Source: Sanguinoderma infundibulare (taxonomy: Eukaryota > Basidiomycota > Agaricomycetes > Polyporales > Polyporaceae). From it: a stretch of 64,000 nucleotides of DNA. How positions within the stretch are numbered: position 1 is the first letter of the stretch; each line of letters begins with the position of its first letter. A program made the position numbers and the translations under genes. The stretch spans positions 1,488,001 through 1,552,000 of the forward strand of contig JAVLRN010000012.1 in assembly GCA_032821775.1 (NCBI GenBank). The letters are read 5' to 3'. Under the pieces are notes generated by a model that worked only from the letters and a program-made list of their open reading frames with translations, was not told where the DNA came from and did no database searches. This document shows, piece by piece, positions 35,453-46,936 of the stretch.

Positions 35453-38155
35453 TCATCCACATGATGACGCCTCGCCTCCATTCCTCTCCTTCTCCTTCTC
35501 CAAGGTTTCCAATTCCCGCCCTAGGCCGACGAGCGCGCCCTGCTCCAGCGTCGTCTCCCAAAGCGCCACCTTCGCCCGCTCGATTTCCGCCACGAGCGCC
35601 GCACGCATCCCTCGCGCCTTCTCCAAAACCGCCCTCCGGTCCTGCTTCCCGATCAGCCCGGCTCCGACCCCGGCTCCGAGGCCAGGGATCGCCTTCGCCT
35701 TGCCCTTCGCATGCGCAGAGGGATTGGCCGGGACGGCGCCGAGGCCTGACAACGCCTCAATCACCTGCGCGGGCGGAGAAAGATACGAGGTAGGTTGCTG
35801 TGGCGGCGTGCAGGAGAAAGCAGACGGAATAGATGTCGGCGTGAGACCAGAGGACGTACCAGAGGACAAAGTCGTGTCCACACCATTCGCCGCGGGCTCC
35901 AACAGCGCACCATGACTCGGCGCACCCTGCTCGCCTCCAGGCTCCGCCCCATGCCCCTGCAGCGGAGGAGCCAGCGCACTCGAGGTGACAGTCGTGGTCG
36001 GCAGCACCCTCCCGGGGACAGACGCTGCTGCTGGAGTGTTGCCTCCTCCCCATTCGGCCATAACGACGTCGACGTCGATCCCCGCCGACCCGTCCAACAA
36101 TTTCGCACCCTCCATGTCCCCGAGATCAGCGAATGCCCAGTCCCACGACGGCGTTGCCGGCCCAGCGTCCTCGGCGAGCGACGTCGCAGACACCGAAGGC
36201 GAACCTACTAGGGACGGTGTGTGCGCAGGTGGCTGACGGTTCCCCGTCGTGGAAGGGAGAGATGTCGCAGTTGAGGATGACCCAGTCGCGTTCACGACAA
36301 GAGGAGGGTGAGGCCCGGACCCTGCAGAAGACGATACTTCTGGGGGAGACGCAGTGCCGATCAATGAGCTCGCTGCCAAGTCTAACAGCGCAGGATCTAT
36401 CATGGCGTCCGGAACCTGCGACGGAGGGCTGCCATCCAACATAGGCAAAGAGGGAGAGGTAGCTGTAGACGTGGCAGGCGCAACCGAGCCGACGGCACCA
36501 CTTCCGCTCGCGTCATTCGGATCGCCAGGCGGAAACGAGCCCAGCATCTCCAGCCAATTATCGAAGAACGCCTGAGTGCATTGCTCGGACAGCACCGACG
36601 TATCGAGGTCCATCCCAAGGTCCCACGTCGGGCTAATCGCGCTGTCCGAAGACGACTGCTGTTGCTGCTGGGCTGCTAGAAGAGACTCGACGAGCTGATC
36701 GAATGCGGCGGACGAGAAGTCAGGCGTGGAAACAGTCTTGGGTTGGACTTCGGGTTGCGTGGGTTGTTGAGCCCACTCCGGAGAAAACGATGGTGGTGCG
36801 GCTTCTGGAGGTGGTGTCGAGCTGCTCGCTGCACTAGACGTCCCTGAAGTGACGCAGACCTGCGGATGGACTTGTAACGCTTGATGTTGACCGTTTGGCC
36901 TCTCCAGCCCGTAGAAAAACGTTGCAGGACGATAATACTTCATCGTTCCCGGCTGTCCATACCAGGTCCACGGTACTCCTCGCCCGTATCCTTGCAAGTG
37001 AACACGCTGTCGCGCCTGCTGCTGATACCATGCCTTCGTCGCTGCCTTCTGGGCTGCCCCTCGAACAAGCTGCACAAGGTCCGCCAGAAGCTGCTTGCCT
37101 CGCTCGCGCTCCCAATTCGCCCGGTAGTTCTCAGGGCCATGGCCTTGCTGGAAAGGGTAGGGAACGTCCCAGTCGCCCGCGCCCGCAGGTACAGAGTTAA
37201 GTTTACGACGTTTGAGAGGAGGTGCGTGGAAACCTGGAGATTGGCGACTACTGCCGGAGATCTGCTCGGGAGTTTGGCTGCGAGCCTGGGCGAATGTTGG
37301 TTGGAAGGGTGAAGGAGACGGGTATACGTCGGGTGTTTGAGCGGCGAGGGCCGGTGCGCAAGGATATGGATAGGAAGGATCGTTGGGTGGGACCAAAGAG
37401 AGGGAGGGAGCGCTGGGAACAAGGAGTCGGAGGAGGGAGACGACAACGGGGAAGATGTTCTTTTGTTGGAGAAGGGTACCGAGAATCTGCTCGCTCGTGG
37501 GACGGGGCAGCTGGGAGGGATCTGAGGGGCCCGGGCGAGTAGGGTGCTTGCCGATGGGCGGCTGCTGATGGAGCGTCGGTTCTTCTTCCACAACAATGGG
37601 GTTCTCGGCCGTCGCGCCTCGCGTCTGACGTGTTTTCGCGAGATTTGCGGGATTAACTCCTCCCACCATACCGGCCACGCCTAATAGCGCCTGCTGATTT
37701 CTCAAGAAGTTCGGAGGAGGGGTCTCGTCGGGAGATGGGAGGGGAATGGGTGGCGGTGTAGGACGAGGCGTACTCGACTTTTCTCTGCCCTTTCCTTTCC
37801 TAGACTTCCGCGTGGTACTCTCGGCGCGGGACGGGGGTGTAGGATATGCAGTATTCCGCCTGGAGGGACCCCGGATAGATTGCAAGGGAAGCCTCAGCTG
37901 TGGGGGCGGGCGCGATACTGGTTGATGGGAGGGTGCGGTCGCGCTCGCACTCAACGACGAGGACGCTGGTGGAGTGACTGGCAGTTCAGCGACAAGGTGG
38001 GTACCAGGAAGTGCAAGAGTCCCCACGTTTTGTGCTGTACCGCTAGGGAAGGCTAGCGGTGATGGTGACCTACCTCTAGACGGCGATGGTGGAGGAGAGC
38101 CGAAGAGGGAGCCGTCATCGTCGTAGTCGTTGGTTGAATGTGGGATATCGGACAT
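35453..38155 (-). CDS. Hypothetical 900-residue disordered nuclear-type protein
   Basis: Not recognised. One uninterrupted frame of 900 codons from MSDIPHSTNDYDDDG at 38155, unlike most other genes here, which carry one to sixteen introns. The frame is open a further 103 codons upstream, but the Met at 38155 fits a typical fungal start. The protein is Ser/Pro/Thr/Ala-rich with few hydrophobic stretches. A short more ordered part lies at about 310-430 (SEQILGTLLQQKNIFPVVVS, NWERERGKQLLADLVQLVRG, WYQQQARQRVHLQGYGRG). A basic PPLKRRKLNSV is a candidate nuclear localisation signal. A Gln run (AAQQQQQSSSD) and acidic-aromatic segments resemble activation regions. The last 75 residues (DRRAVLEKARGMRAALVAEI...LGRELETLEKEKER) should form a coiled coil. 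A transcription-related role is inference. Confidence 0.7.
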   Translation of the reverse strand: MSDIPHSTNDYDDDGSLFGSPPPSPSRGRSPSPLAFPSGTAQNVGTLALPGTHLVAELPVTPPASSSLSASATAPSHQPVSRPPPQLRLPLQSIRGPSRRNTAYPTPPSRAESTTRKSRKGKGREKSSTPRPTPPPIPLPSPDETPPPNFLRNQQALLGVAGMVGGVNPANLAKTRQTRGATAENPIVVEEEPTLHQQPPIGKHPTRPGPSDPSQLPRPTSEQILGTLLQQKNIFPVVVSLLRLLVPSAPSLSLVPPNDPSYPYPCAPALAAQTPDVYPSPSPFQPTFAQARSQTPEQISGSSRQSPGFHAPPLKRRKLNSVPAGAGDWDVPYPFQQGHGPENYRANWERERGKQLLADLVQLVRGAAQKAATKAWYQQQARQRVHLQGYGRGVPWTWYGQPGTMKYYRPATFFYGLERPNGQHQALQVHPQVCVTSGTSSAASSSTPPPEAAPPSFSPEWAQQPTQPEVQPKTVSTPDFSSAAFDQLVESLLAAQQQQQSSSDSAISPTWDLGMDLDTSVLSEQCTQAFFDNWLEMLGSFPPGDPNDASGSGAVGSVAPATSTATSPSLPMLDGSPPSQVPDAMIDPALLDLAASSLIGTASPPEVSSSAGSGPHPPLVVNATGSSSTATSLPSTTGNRQPPAHTPSLVGSPSVSATSLAEDAGPATPSWDWAFADLGDMEGAKLLDGSAGIDVDVVMAEWGGGNTPAAASVPGRVLPTTTVTSSALAPPLQGHGAEPGGEQGAPSHGALLEPAANGVDTTLSSGTSSGLTPTSIPSAFSCTPPQQPTSYLSPPAQVIEALSGLGAVPANPSAHAKGKAKAIPGLGAGVGAGLIGKQDRRAVLEKARGMRAALVAEIERAKVALWETTLEQGALVGLGRELETLEKEKERNGGEASSCG

Positions 38156-38963
38156 AGCACTGGCCGCACGTTCGGGGGAGTTAGAGGGATAAGGGTCGAG
38201 ATGGGAGAGATTAATATTTGCAGTACCTCGTCCTAGTGCTATCGATATTTGAGAGCCGCGAGGATGAGGCGAGGACAGATTTAGTTTGGTAACACTGGCC
38301 GAGATAATCTGATCAGTAAGATGTGCGTTGGGAGTGTTACGTGTAACGCTACCTCGCAAAGGAGTTTCTTCGAGACCAAGGGGTATGCGGGGAAAGAGGA
38401 GGCAGTGGTGGGAGAGCAAAACTTGATATCCGAGACTCGCGGCACCAGCCCGGCATTGGGCCATTTTGTAGTCCGATGCACTCCGACTGCAGCTTCGATA
38501 GCAAGGGTCACTCTGGATTTGAGGCTCCGCAATATCCCTCAGATATTATGTATAGGGTCGTCAACGAGGTGCCGATGATGGAGGGCGGATCCCATAATGA
38601 TCTACCCCATCCTGACTTTCTGAAATTCGACGCTGCTACCCAGAGTATCGACGACTTATCTGCTAATACATGCGTCAGCTTGAGGTACTCGGCGTGTGAT
38701 TGGCTTTTGAGAGCCTGCGGGGTTTCCGAAAGTGCGAGGTCGAGGGCCAAGTGTTGCGGTACGTTTCGAGACCTCCCATTCTCCATCGCCATCACTCCCA
38801 ACTCGTATACGCCCGACGAGCGGGGTATATCCCTCGCCACTGTTGGAAACGGGCCCAGTGCCGGACCGTTATCAGCTGCAGAGGTGCGTCATGGACTTTG
38901 GCCCGACTGATCCTCGACTGAATTCCCATTTCCAGGACTCGCCTTTCTCGTCCTAGCTGATCC
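38156..38963. promoter_or_regulatory. Divergent intergenic region, 900-residue ORF and RhoGEF
   Basis: About 800 nt between divergent starts. A 144-codon plus frame at 38476-38910 has no recognisable similarity and is not called. Specific sites cannot be assigned. Confidence 0.35.
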
Positions 38964-41900
38964 ATGGCCCACCGTCCTCGTCCCTACGTTACCATTCCCC
39001 CTGGCGCTGCCCCATCCGCTTCTGCGCACGACGCTCCTCTTTCCCCCATTAACCTCTGGGCAGATCGTCGACGCTCCGCTAATGCCCCAACTCCGACCGC
39101 AAGTTCCTCTTATCCCGGTCAGCGGATTTCCCTCGATGTCTCCCGCCGACCACCCAGCAGGCCTGCAAGCGCATATGAGGAATCAACGGGCTACTTGTCT
39201 TTCCCCGAACCCCAACTCTACCGTTCTTCCTCCCAGAGATCAACATACCGTCCCCAAGGCTCTCCGTTAACTCATCGAAGTTCCCGGAGCGAGTCTGTAC
39301 TGTCCCCAGATAGCCTCCTCACCCCCACCCAGTACTCTATCCATAACGGAGAGTCGAGACCACCGTCGTTCGAGAACACACCAGAGGTATGCACTCTTCA
39401 TCACCCGCTATTGGCTGCATTCGTCTCTCTCCGGAGGTCCTTCGTTCCTCAGACTTTCCAAGTCGGCAAAGCCGCTTCGAGCACTTTCCCCTTCATTACT
39501 AAGGATGGGATGCGCCCGCTGCTTGTCATTTCGTGTTATTTCGCATCATTTCTTCGAGGAAACTAAAGCTGGGATTGCAGTCCATTTCCAGGGATCTATC
39601 TTCTGAGCTTTCCGACCTCTCGTGAGTGTGCCTCTTGTGAATGGTTCTGATCGCGTCATTTATGTCGATATAGCATCGACTCCGAAGAAGCCCTCCTCAA
39701 GTTTCACAGAGGACAGCTGCAGAATGACGACGAAGAATGGTACCGGTTAGTGCCACCCGAAGCTCGAGAGGTTTTGGACAAGAAGGAAGTTACACGACAA
39801 TCTATCCTCTTTGAGATCGTCAAGTCGGAGAAGGATTATGTCTCGGATTTGGAGCTTGTCCAGGAGGTGCGTTTTGCATACTGTTGTAGCGCAATCATGT
39901 CCGGTGTGCTATGAGGAGAGCTGTCGAATGCATGATGTCATAGTATTCGTGCTGCTGGGCCGGACTCTGCCCGCAGTTCCCGCAAAGGTCCGACGGACCA
40001 TGCATGACCTCGGTGGTCACTAGGTGGGCGAATTCACGCTGATGGTTGCTCGAGCAGGTTTTCATAGATCCCATCCGGAACACCTTAGCGGTCCCGGATG
40101 CGCGAATCGCGGCATTCATCTCTGAAACCTTCTTCAACCTCAACAAGATTCTCGCACACCACCAGCGTATGCTGGGTGCGCTATTCGCCCGACAACGCGA
40201 CCAATTCCCACTGGTGCAGAGCCTGACGGACATCATCCTCGATAGTATGTGCGCTCTTTTGCTGTGTGGTTTTGGCGTTAATTCCCACTATTGTCAGATA
40301 GCCTCTTGTTCCGTCAGGACTATGAGGAATACATCGCGCACTATCCTCTCGCGGAGATGCGACACCGTAGCGAAATGCGGCGAAATCAGCGGTACCAATA
40401 CTTCCTGCAACAGTGCTCGCAGAACCCTCGTGTGCGGAAACGCGACCTCATCACGTTCATCTCGCGCCCTGTTACCCGTCTCCCGCGACTGCACCTGCTG
40501 CTAGAGAACGCCATGAAGTACACAGAGCCGGATCACCCCGATTACGACGCCATCCCTCTCGTGTTAGGCATCCTCAAAGACTTCATCAAGGGGACTCAAC
40601 ATGGAATCGAGGAGGCTGAGGAGAAGGTGCGCTTCTGGAGTCTATGCGAGAGCTTGTCGTTCCAGAAGGGCGAGATCATCGTGCGTGCTCAATCACTTTC
40701 CGGGTTGATGATGTATCGTCGAATGAAGGAACCTTTGATGTCAGGATTTGGATCTGTATGACGAGGGACGTTCATTACCACACCAAGGTCCGCTCTCAAG
40801 GCGGTACCGTTCAGAGATGAACTTCCACTGGGCGGATTTGCATGTCGCACTGCTCGATAACTACCGTGTGTATTCCTCTGTCCTGTGTCGTCAGTTTGAA
40901 TTGACCAGCAGCGACAGTGCTTCTCCTGAAGACCGATCAACGTCCTAATGCACCACTCAAGAACAGCGTCGTTTCTCGAGTTAGTCTTTTTTCTTTGCAT
41001 GTTGCGCTCTCCTAGAGCCAACTTTTCTTTTCTCTAGCCTATGCCCTTGGATTACCTGCGATTGGGCATGTTTGACGGGCCGTCCGAGAGCCGCAAGGAG
41101 AAGGCGGAGGAAGGCGGTCTTGGGCTTTTGGACCGTGTCCGTCCGAAATATCGCCAGATGTTCCCCTTCACGGTCTATCACGCCGCCGCCAAGATGACAC
41201 GGCGTTATACGCTGTATGCATCGAGCGCAGCGGAACGGACGAAGTGGTACGAAGCTTTGACGCAAGCGTTGCAACTGCGGGAGTTCAGACAGGAGGGGAA
41301 CAAGGTGTGTCTTCACTTGCGATCGCACAGCTTCTGAACTGACTGGGTGTACTATGGATCAGTTCTTTAACCCGCTAGCTTTCAACGACGGGTTCTTCAA
41401 GGGCGCTGCCGAAATCGGTTACAGCAATCCCAGTGCAGCGGGTTCGCACTACACGGGGTCTGTCACTGCTGTGACGAAGTTGTGTACGACCTACTTGCGT
41501 ATGTATGAGGGGCGCTCTTAACTGAATTTGACTATGCAGACAACAACGGTGCGAAGTTCAGAGCGGTGGCGTGCCTTTCTGGGGTATATATCGCTCAGAA
41601 GGACGAGCCAGGTTTGTTTTTACGGGATCGTGTCTTTATCATGTCGTTCATCGCCTGTTCTGCCGTCTTTAGCATTCCGAAAGGTCCTTGATATCAGCAA
41701 TCCGACGTGCCTCGTTGCAATCAAAGAGGTGAACAAGTTCTTCGTTCTCCACGATCACGGGTTGTGCTCGTACTCGCTCGACTTGGTCGCACGGGCGGCG
41801 CTTGGGTTGTCGAGCACGCAGAGCGTAGAAGCTTCGCGAGAACGTATCGCCTCCGACGTTCTGTTCTTCCGTGCCGGACAAGTCGCACATCGCGTCGTAG

Positions 41901-42949
41901 GTGAGCCACCGCTCACCCGCTTGCTGTAATAATTCGCTGAAACCGTGGACGTGATGCAGTGTTGTATGCTACGAGAAGGTACTTGGGGGTGCAGTTGCAC
42001 GCCTTGGAAGTAGTGAGCAAGACGGAGCTCAACGCGTCGTCAAGACGAACCCCCAACGGACTGTATTCCTTCAGGTCGTTTGGCGAGGTGAGGGACCCCT
42101 CAGTCTTCAACACTGGTGAATCGAGACTCACCGTGGGTGCAACAGTCGTTATCGATCCCGAAGGACACGCACAACATCGTGGTCTTCAATAACCACATCC
42201 TCATTTGCGCAGAAAGGAAGATCCAGGTTGCAGACCCTGCCAAGTGCGCCAACGTCTCCCGCTGTTGGCCTACACGAACGTGTTTCGTTGACGGTTTCTT
42301 TCATGGTCATCTTTTCAGCCTGCAACTGAGCGGCGGCAGCCGGACGGCGTCGTTTCCGGACTTTAGCGACGTGGAGACGCAGAACAACATGCCGATGGCG
42401 AACCTCAAGGCTCGCTGCCAGAACGCTACGCCGCTAGGCTTGGTCCGTTGCCCGAAGGACGCCAAGGATGACAAGGATGACAAGGACGAGTTCCTTGTCA
42501 TCTACGACGGTACGTGCTCGTATTTTTTTCATCGCTCTCTCTTTTTCGCATAATCTAAGCTCTTGCCACGCTCTCCAGAACTCGGATGCTACACGGACCA
42601 CCACGGCGTCCCGACCCGGTCGTCCGGCTACCTCCGCTGGGAGACCAAGGCGGCCTCGTACTCGCATCGCGGCGACTACCTCATCCTCGTCTCCCCCGAG
42701 TTTATCGAGATCCGCGCCGTTCAGTCTGGCAAGCTCGTGCAGGTCGTCGAGGGCACCGACATCCGCCGCGTCGACGTCGGGCTCCTCAGCGACGAGCACG
42801 ACGCGACGACGTTGATCGCGTGGAGAGGCCGCGAGGAGCGCGGGCTCGTCGTCGACACGCTCGTCGAGCTCGTCGAGACCGCGCCGCTGCAGCGGAACGC
42901 GAGCTCGCGCACCGAGCACCAGTGGGCGGATTTTGACGAATTTTTATGA
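38964..42949 (+). CDS. rom2: Rho1 guanine nucleotide exchange factor (Rom1/Rom2 type)
   Basis: Activator of Rho1 in the cell-wall integrity pathway, acting at the plasma membrane. Fourteen exons (38964-39386, 39581-39621, 39674-39866, 40058-40244, 40298-40680, 40745-40865, 40918-40979, 41038-41304, 41363-41483, 41540-41611, 41673-41900, 41960-42087, 42146-42509, 42579-42949) close to 986 residues. A disordered Ser/Pro-rich N-terminus (1-150) is followed by the DH domain at about 205-400 (SILFEIVKSEKDYVSDLELV, RKRDLITFISRPVTRLPRLH), the PH domain at about 430-560 (ADLHVALLDNYLLLLK...RRYTLYASSAAERTKWYEAL) and the CNH domain at about 595-960 (GAKFRAVACLSGVYIAQ, EVNKFFVLHDHGLCSYSLD, WADFDEFL end). 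There is no DEP domain. Domain order DH-PH-CNH is diagnostic. Confidence 0.92.
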
Positions 42950-43253
42950 TCCTGATGCGTTTCGTTACTCTAAGTTCCAGAGTTTTCCGCTAGTACTACA
43001 AGTCGGGTGTCCAGTGTTGCTCGTGTATTACCGGAACGAGGCCTGACGATGGTTCGAAGTGTCCGTGTTATCTTACGGCTCGCTTAGGGTTAATGGTCCG
43101 ACGCCCATGCTCATCATGTATTGGTAGCCACGGTGAAACGCAGCCAATATATTACGAGGAACATCACAGTTGTCGAAAGCGATTGGTACAAATTGTACCT
43201 GCGAGGGATGTGCTTGGACCTGGCTCTACTCCTTAGTCCACAAATCCATCCAT
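42950..43253. other. Intergenic between convergent RhoGEF and HET genes
   Basis: Short interval between two 3' ends. The part at about 43205-43253 is the HET 3' flank that is also present in the decayed copy at 21.4 kb. Confidence 0.5.
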
Positions 43254-45284
43254 TCAGGCAGGCGGCACCACCACAGGATTCATATCCGACAACTCAATAG
43301 TGAGCTCCAGCTCCCGATGGTTCCCCTGCGAACGGGCGAAGCTCAGCCTCAACATCCGCCCAAAGCCCACTCCGTCCGCGACCCTGAACGTGGCCCACAT
43401 GGTCCCGTCCGAAGCCGGAAAACGCATGCCCTCCGCCAGCGACTGCGGCTGAGCGACGCCGTCCGCGTACGAAACCGTCCCGTCATCCGACTCGTCCTCA
43501 TCCTCATCCTCCAACCCTGGAGTCCGGTAACGCACCCAGAGCATGACCGAATCCGTGCGGTAGTGCGTCCCGATGCGGATCGTGATGCGCTCCCGCGTCG
43601 CGTCCGAGGACAGCGCGAGTACGTGGTCCTTGTGTCTGCGCGCAGCGTCCTCCCAGGTGTGCTCCCGCTCCCGCTCCCGCCCCCGCCTGTTCTTGCTTGC
43701 CCCATACCCGTAGAGGAATTCGGGAAACGGGACGGTAGCTGACTGCTCGGCGATGATCGCGGACTCGTGCTCGGTCTGGGAGACGGAGAAGCGCTGCTGG
43801 GAGAGCAAGGAGCGGCACCACGCCTGGAGGAGGACGCGTGCGAGCCCGGGCTCGTGGGAGAGGTGGACGGCGTCGACGACGGAGACGACGACGCTCTGGG
43901 GCTTGGGCCGCCGGAGGAGGAGGGTCTCTTCGAGGGTGATGTATGGGAGGCACGCGCTGAGGTCCTCGGGGTCCAGCGCGAGGACGCGCCATGCGTAGCC
44001 CTGGATGCCGACAGCGAAGTCGTTGTTGATGCCGCGGCCGAGAGGGAGGGCTAGGAGGCGTCCGGAACTGTCTTGGCACTGGAGGATCGCCAGTCCGCTG
44101 TGGGTGAGCCGGACGTCGTCGACGATGGTGCGGACCTTTGCCGATGCGGAGTGTGGCCCGTGAATGGCAAGCGGAGGAGGAAATCGCTCGATGGGGATGA
44201 GCGGGAGGCAAGTGCGAATGCCGGAAGGAGTGATGGTATATTGTGGGGGAGGAATGTCGTGGTGTTTGATCGCGAGCCGGTTCAAGAACTGTCGGTAGGA
44301 TACAACGCGGACATTCGCGCAGGTCGCGAACGCACTGGGAGAGGATGCCAACAGGACCTGGAGTTCGACGTGTGAGGGGTATCGGTACTCGTTGTTGAGC
44401 ATTTGGAAGAACTTTGCCTGCCCGACGGTCCGTATTCGGTGGCCATCGGCAGAGTCCTCGTCGATTCGCAGAGCTCAGCTAAAGATGGTCTGGTCGGGGA
44501 CGACCCTAAGGATCTCCTCCTGCAGTCGCACGAACGCATTCCGGCCTTCGCCGTAGATGGTGGGCATGTTGATGTCGAAAATGCCCATGAGACAGTACGC
44601 CTCGTCCTCGACTCGTGCTGTGACGCGAGCAGATGCCCACCACATTCGGCGTGCTACGCTGACAGACTGGAGAGTAAGTTCCTGATTGAGAATAGGACGG
44701 TCGATGCCCGTAACCTCTTCCACGACAGCGGCCAGGGTGTTCTTGGTCCCCAGAACCCGCCAACCTTTGGAATAGAAGACGACATAACGGGGTGCGAGGA
44801 GCTCCTGGAGAGTCCAGCCTCGTGTGTGCCATCGGGCGCTGCGGAACTGGGAATTCGGGGCGGAAGGAGTATCGCCGTCGTCGACGTCGGACAAGTAGAC
44901 GTAGCAGACCTTGGCGTGCCGATACCAGCTGTACATAGAATTGATGGCCTCGGAGAGCTCGGCGCTGCTGGACTTGTCGATGCAACACGAGTCTATCCAG
45001 ATGAGCTCGAACCCATCCGCTCGCGCAACCGCGCATGCGCATCGAATCTTGTCGGAAACCTCGGGCGAAGAGAGAATGGATGTTCTCGAAGTGCCGGTGG
45101 AATTTTCATCCTTCAAAGTGATACGGGGAGCGGCGCGAGCCTCGGCAGCGATGCGGACGTTGAGGATGTGGTGGTGGGACTGTTCCGCGGATCCATCCCA
45201 GGTATGGGAGAGGATGGCGTATGGCTTGTCGAGAGGACTATCGATCCAGTGGAATTCCCCAGTAGCCGTATCTATCAGCCGCAT
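43254..45284 (-). pseudogene. HET-domain (heterokaryon incompatibility-like) gene with one in-frame TGA
   Basis: A single continuous 677-codon frame from 45284 to 43254, interrupted only by TGA at 44475-44477. The N-terminal 269 residues are a HET domain: start [101 protein letters not shown]. The stop falls right after DQTIFS, where relatives usually have Trp, so a TGG to TGA change is the simplest reading. The 407 codons after the stop stay in the same frame and form a conserved-looking C-terminal domain. Upstream of the stop a truncated HET-only protein could still be made. A partial inverted copy of the 3' end lies at 21170-21490. HET proteins act in fungal nonself recognition; the ligand or partner here is unknown. 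Confidence 0.82.
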
Positions 45285-45514
45285 ACTGCATGAGATCAGC
45301 TACTGTCACTGCGATTCAAGGCAAATCTGTGATTCACGCACTGCAGGGCAGAGACGAAAGATGCGATATCGATTGGGATGCATTTGCCTCCCGCTCCGGA
45401 GACGCGCCTGTGGCAACCGCGTCCGCACAAACACAACAAAACAACGCGTCGCGCGACAGGCTATCGTTGACACCTGCATCTTACCTTCATCCATACGTCG
45501 ACCCTACCATCACC

Positions 45515-46738
45515 ATGAGTGAGGCCAGACCAGAAGCCATCCCATCCATCCCTGACCCCTCGACCCCTCTCACGGACTCCTACACATACCATTCCCCAAC
45601 CCCGACGGCTCCAGGCCCTTACTTCCTCGGAGTGGACGAAGCGGGAAGAGGTCCCGTTCTAGGACCTCTTGTGTATGGCGTAGCATATTGCCCCATTGCA
45701 TACAAGGAGGAGCTCGAAGGCCTTGGCTTCACCGGTGAGTTCTTGTCTTCGCCCCGTTGCTCAACAGCATCTGGGCACAGGGTCGCCTGCCGGATATTAA
45801 TCTGTGATATCCCTCCATTAGACTCTAAAACGCTCACCGCCCAAGTGCGCTCGTCGCTTCTGGAGACATTAGGGTCAGACCCGACAAATCTCGGCTGGTC
45901 GGTCCGTGTCTTGAGGTGAGCACCTCACGATTCCGAATTGGGAGGAATCCTTACCGGTCTCCGTACCTGTCTCTATTCACCACAATCCCTACTGACAACC
46001 CACACAGCCCGAAATCCATCTCCGCCGGGATGCTCAAACGGCCACCAACTAACCTCAACCAGCAATCCCAAGACGCCACCGTACTGCTCATCCGCGAGGT
46101 CCTGGCAAAGGGCATCCAGCTCTCCGAGGTCTACGTCGACGCCCTCGGTAAGACGACGACGTACCAAGCCTACCTCACCTCCCTCTTCCCCGACATCTCC
46201 TTCACCGTCCAGGCCAAGGCCGATCTTGCCTTCAAGATCGTCGGCGCCGCCAGCGTGGCCGCCAAGGTCACCCGCGACGCGTGGATCGAGGGCTGGCTGT
46301 ACGAGGAGGACGCCCCCGTCCAAGACCTGGTCCAGTCCAAGTTCTTCCGCAATCCTTCATCAGCGCCTGCGCGAACGGAGAAAGAGGCGACGAAGAAGCC
46401 CGAGGCGAAGTGGACGGTCGAGACGGGAAGTGGATACCCATCCGACCCCAAGACACAGGCGTGGATCAGGAACTCGCTGGAGCCTACGTTTGGATTCCCT
46501 TCGCTCGTTCGGTTCTCGTGGGCGACCGTTAAGGTCGTGCTGGAGAAGGACGGCCATGCGGTGGAGTGGTAAGTTTCACTGTCTTGCTTGTTCCTCCACT
46601 TTTGAAGTTTTCTATCCGTATAGGATCGACGACGGTCAGGCGTCCCTCATGCAAGCCTTCACCTCTGCGACAGGACGCGACAAAGACCGCTGTGCGGTCA
46701 CGAAAGACCTCAACCTTTCCAGCGTGGGCACCCTCTAG
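45515..46738 (+). CDS. rnh201: Ribonuclease H2 catalytic subunit A
   Basis: Type 2 RNase H catalytic subunit, which removes single ribonucleotides and RNA:DNA hybrids from nuclear DNA. Four exons: 45515-45734, 45822-45915, 46008-46568, 46624-46738 (329 residues, normal for the family). The DEDD active site is visible: Asp41 and Glu42 in [17 protein letters not shown], Asp149 in EVYVDALG, Asp177 in [24 protein letters not shown] following the first catalytic motif and the conserved C-terminal W...FSWAT segment also fit. The start is in good context (CACCATGAG) and lies 230 nt from the divergent HET start; the 3' end converges on snu66. Confidence 0.93.
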
Positions 46739-46936
46739 ACTTTACACCGACAAGGATTTGGATACCCATTACATGAGCCACCAGTGTCTACATACCGTAC
46801 ATGTGTTGTAAGTTATCATCTGTGTATTTCTAGCAGCAGCATCAGGCGTGCACAAGATATCGGATGGTGTTTATAATGACAGAAAGAGCAAGTCGTGAGG
46901 GTCGTGAATCGTGACAATAGCTGCATCGAAGCCCGG

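Noticed and set aside
38476..38910. 144-codon plus ORF upstream of the RhoGEF
   Set aside because: No similarity or splice connection to the RhoGEF, whose own start at 38964 is in good context.
44388..44500. An intron removing the TGA in the HET gene
   Set aside because: The possible donor (GTCGTC) is weak and its use would delete the conserved DQTIF; another option is only 26 nt long. A nonsense change explains the data better.
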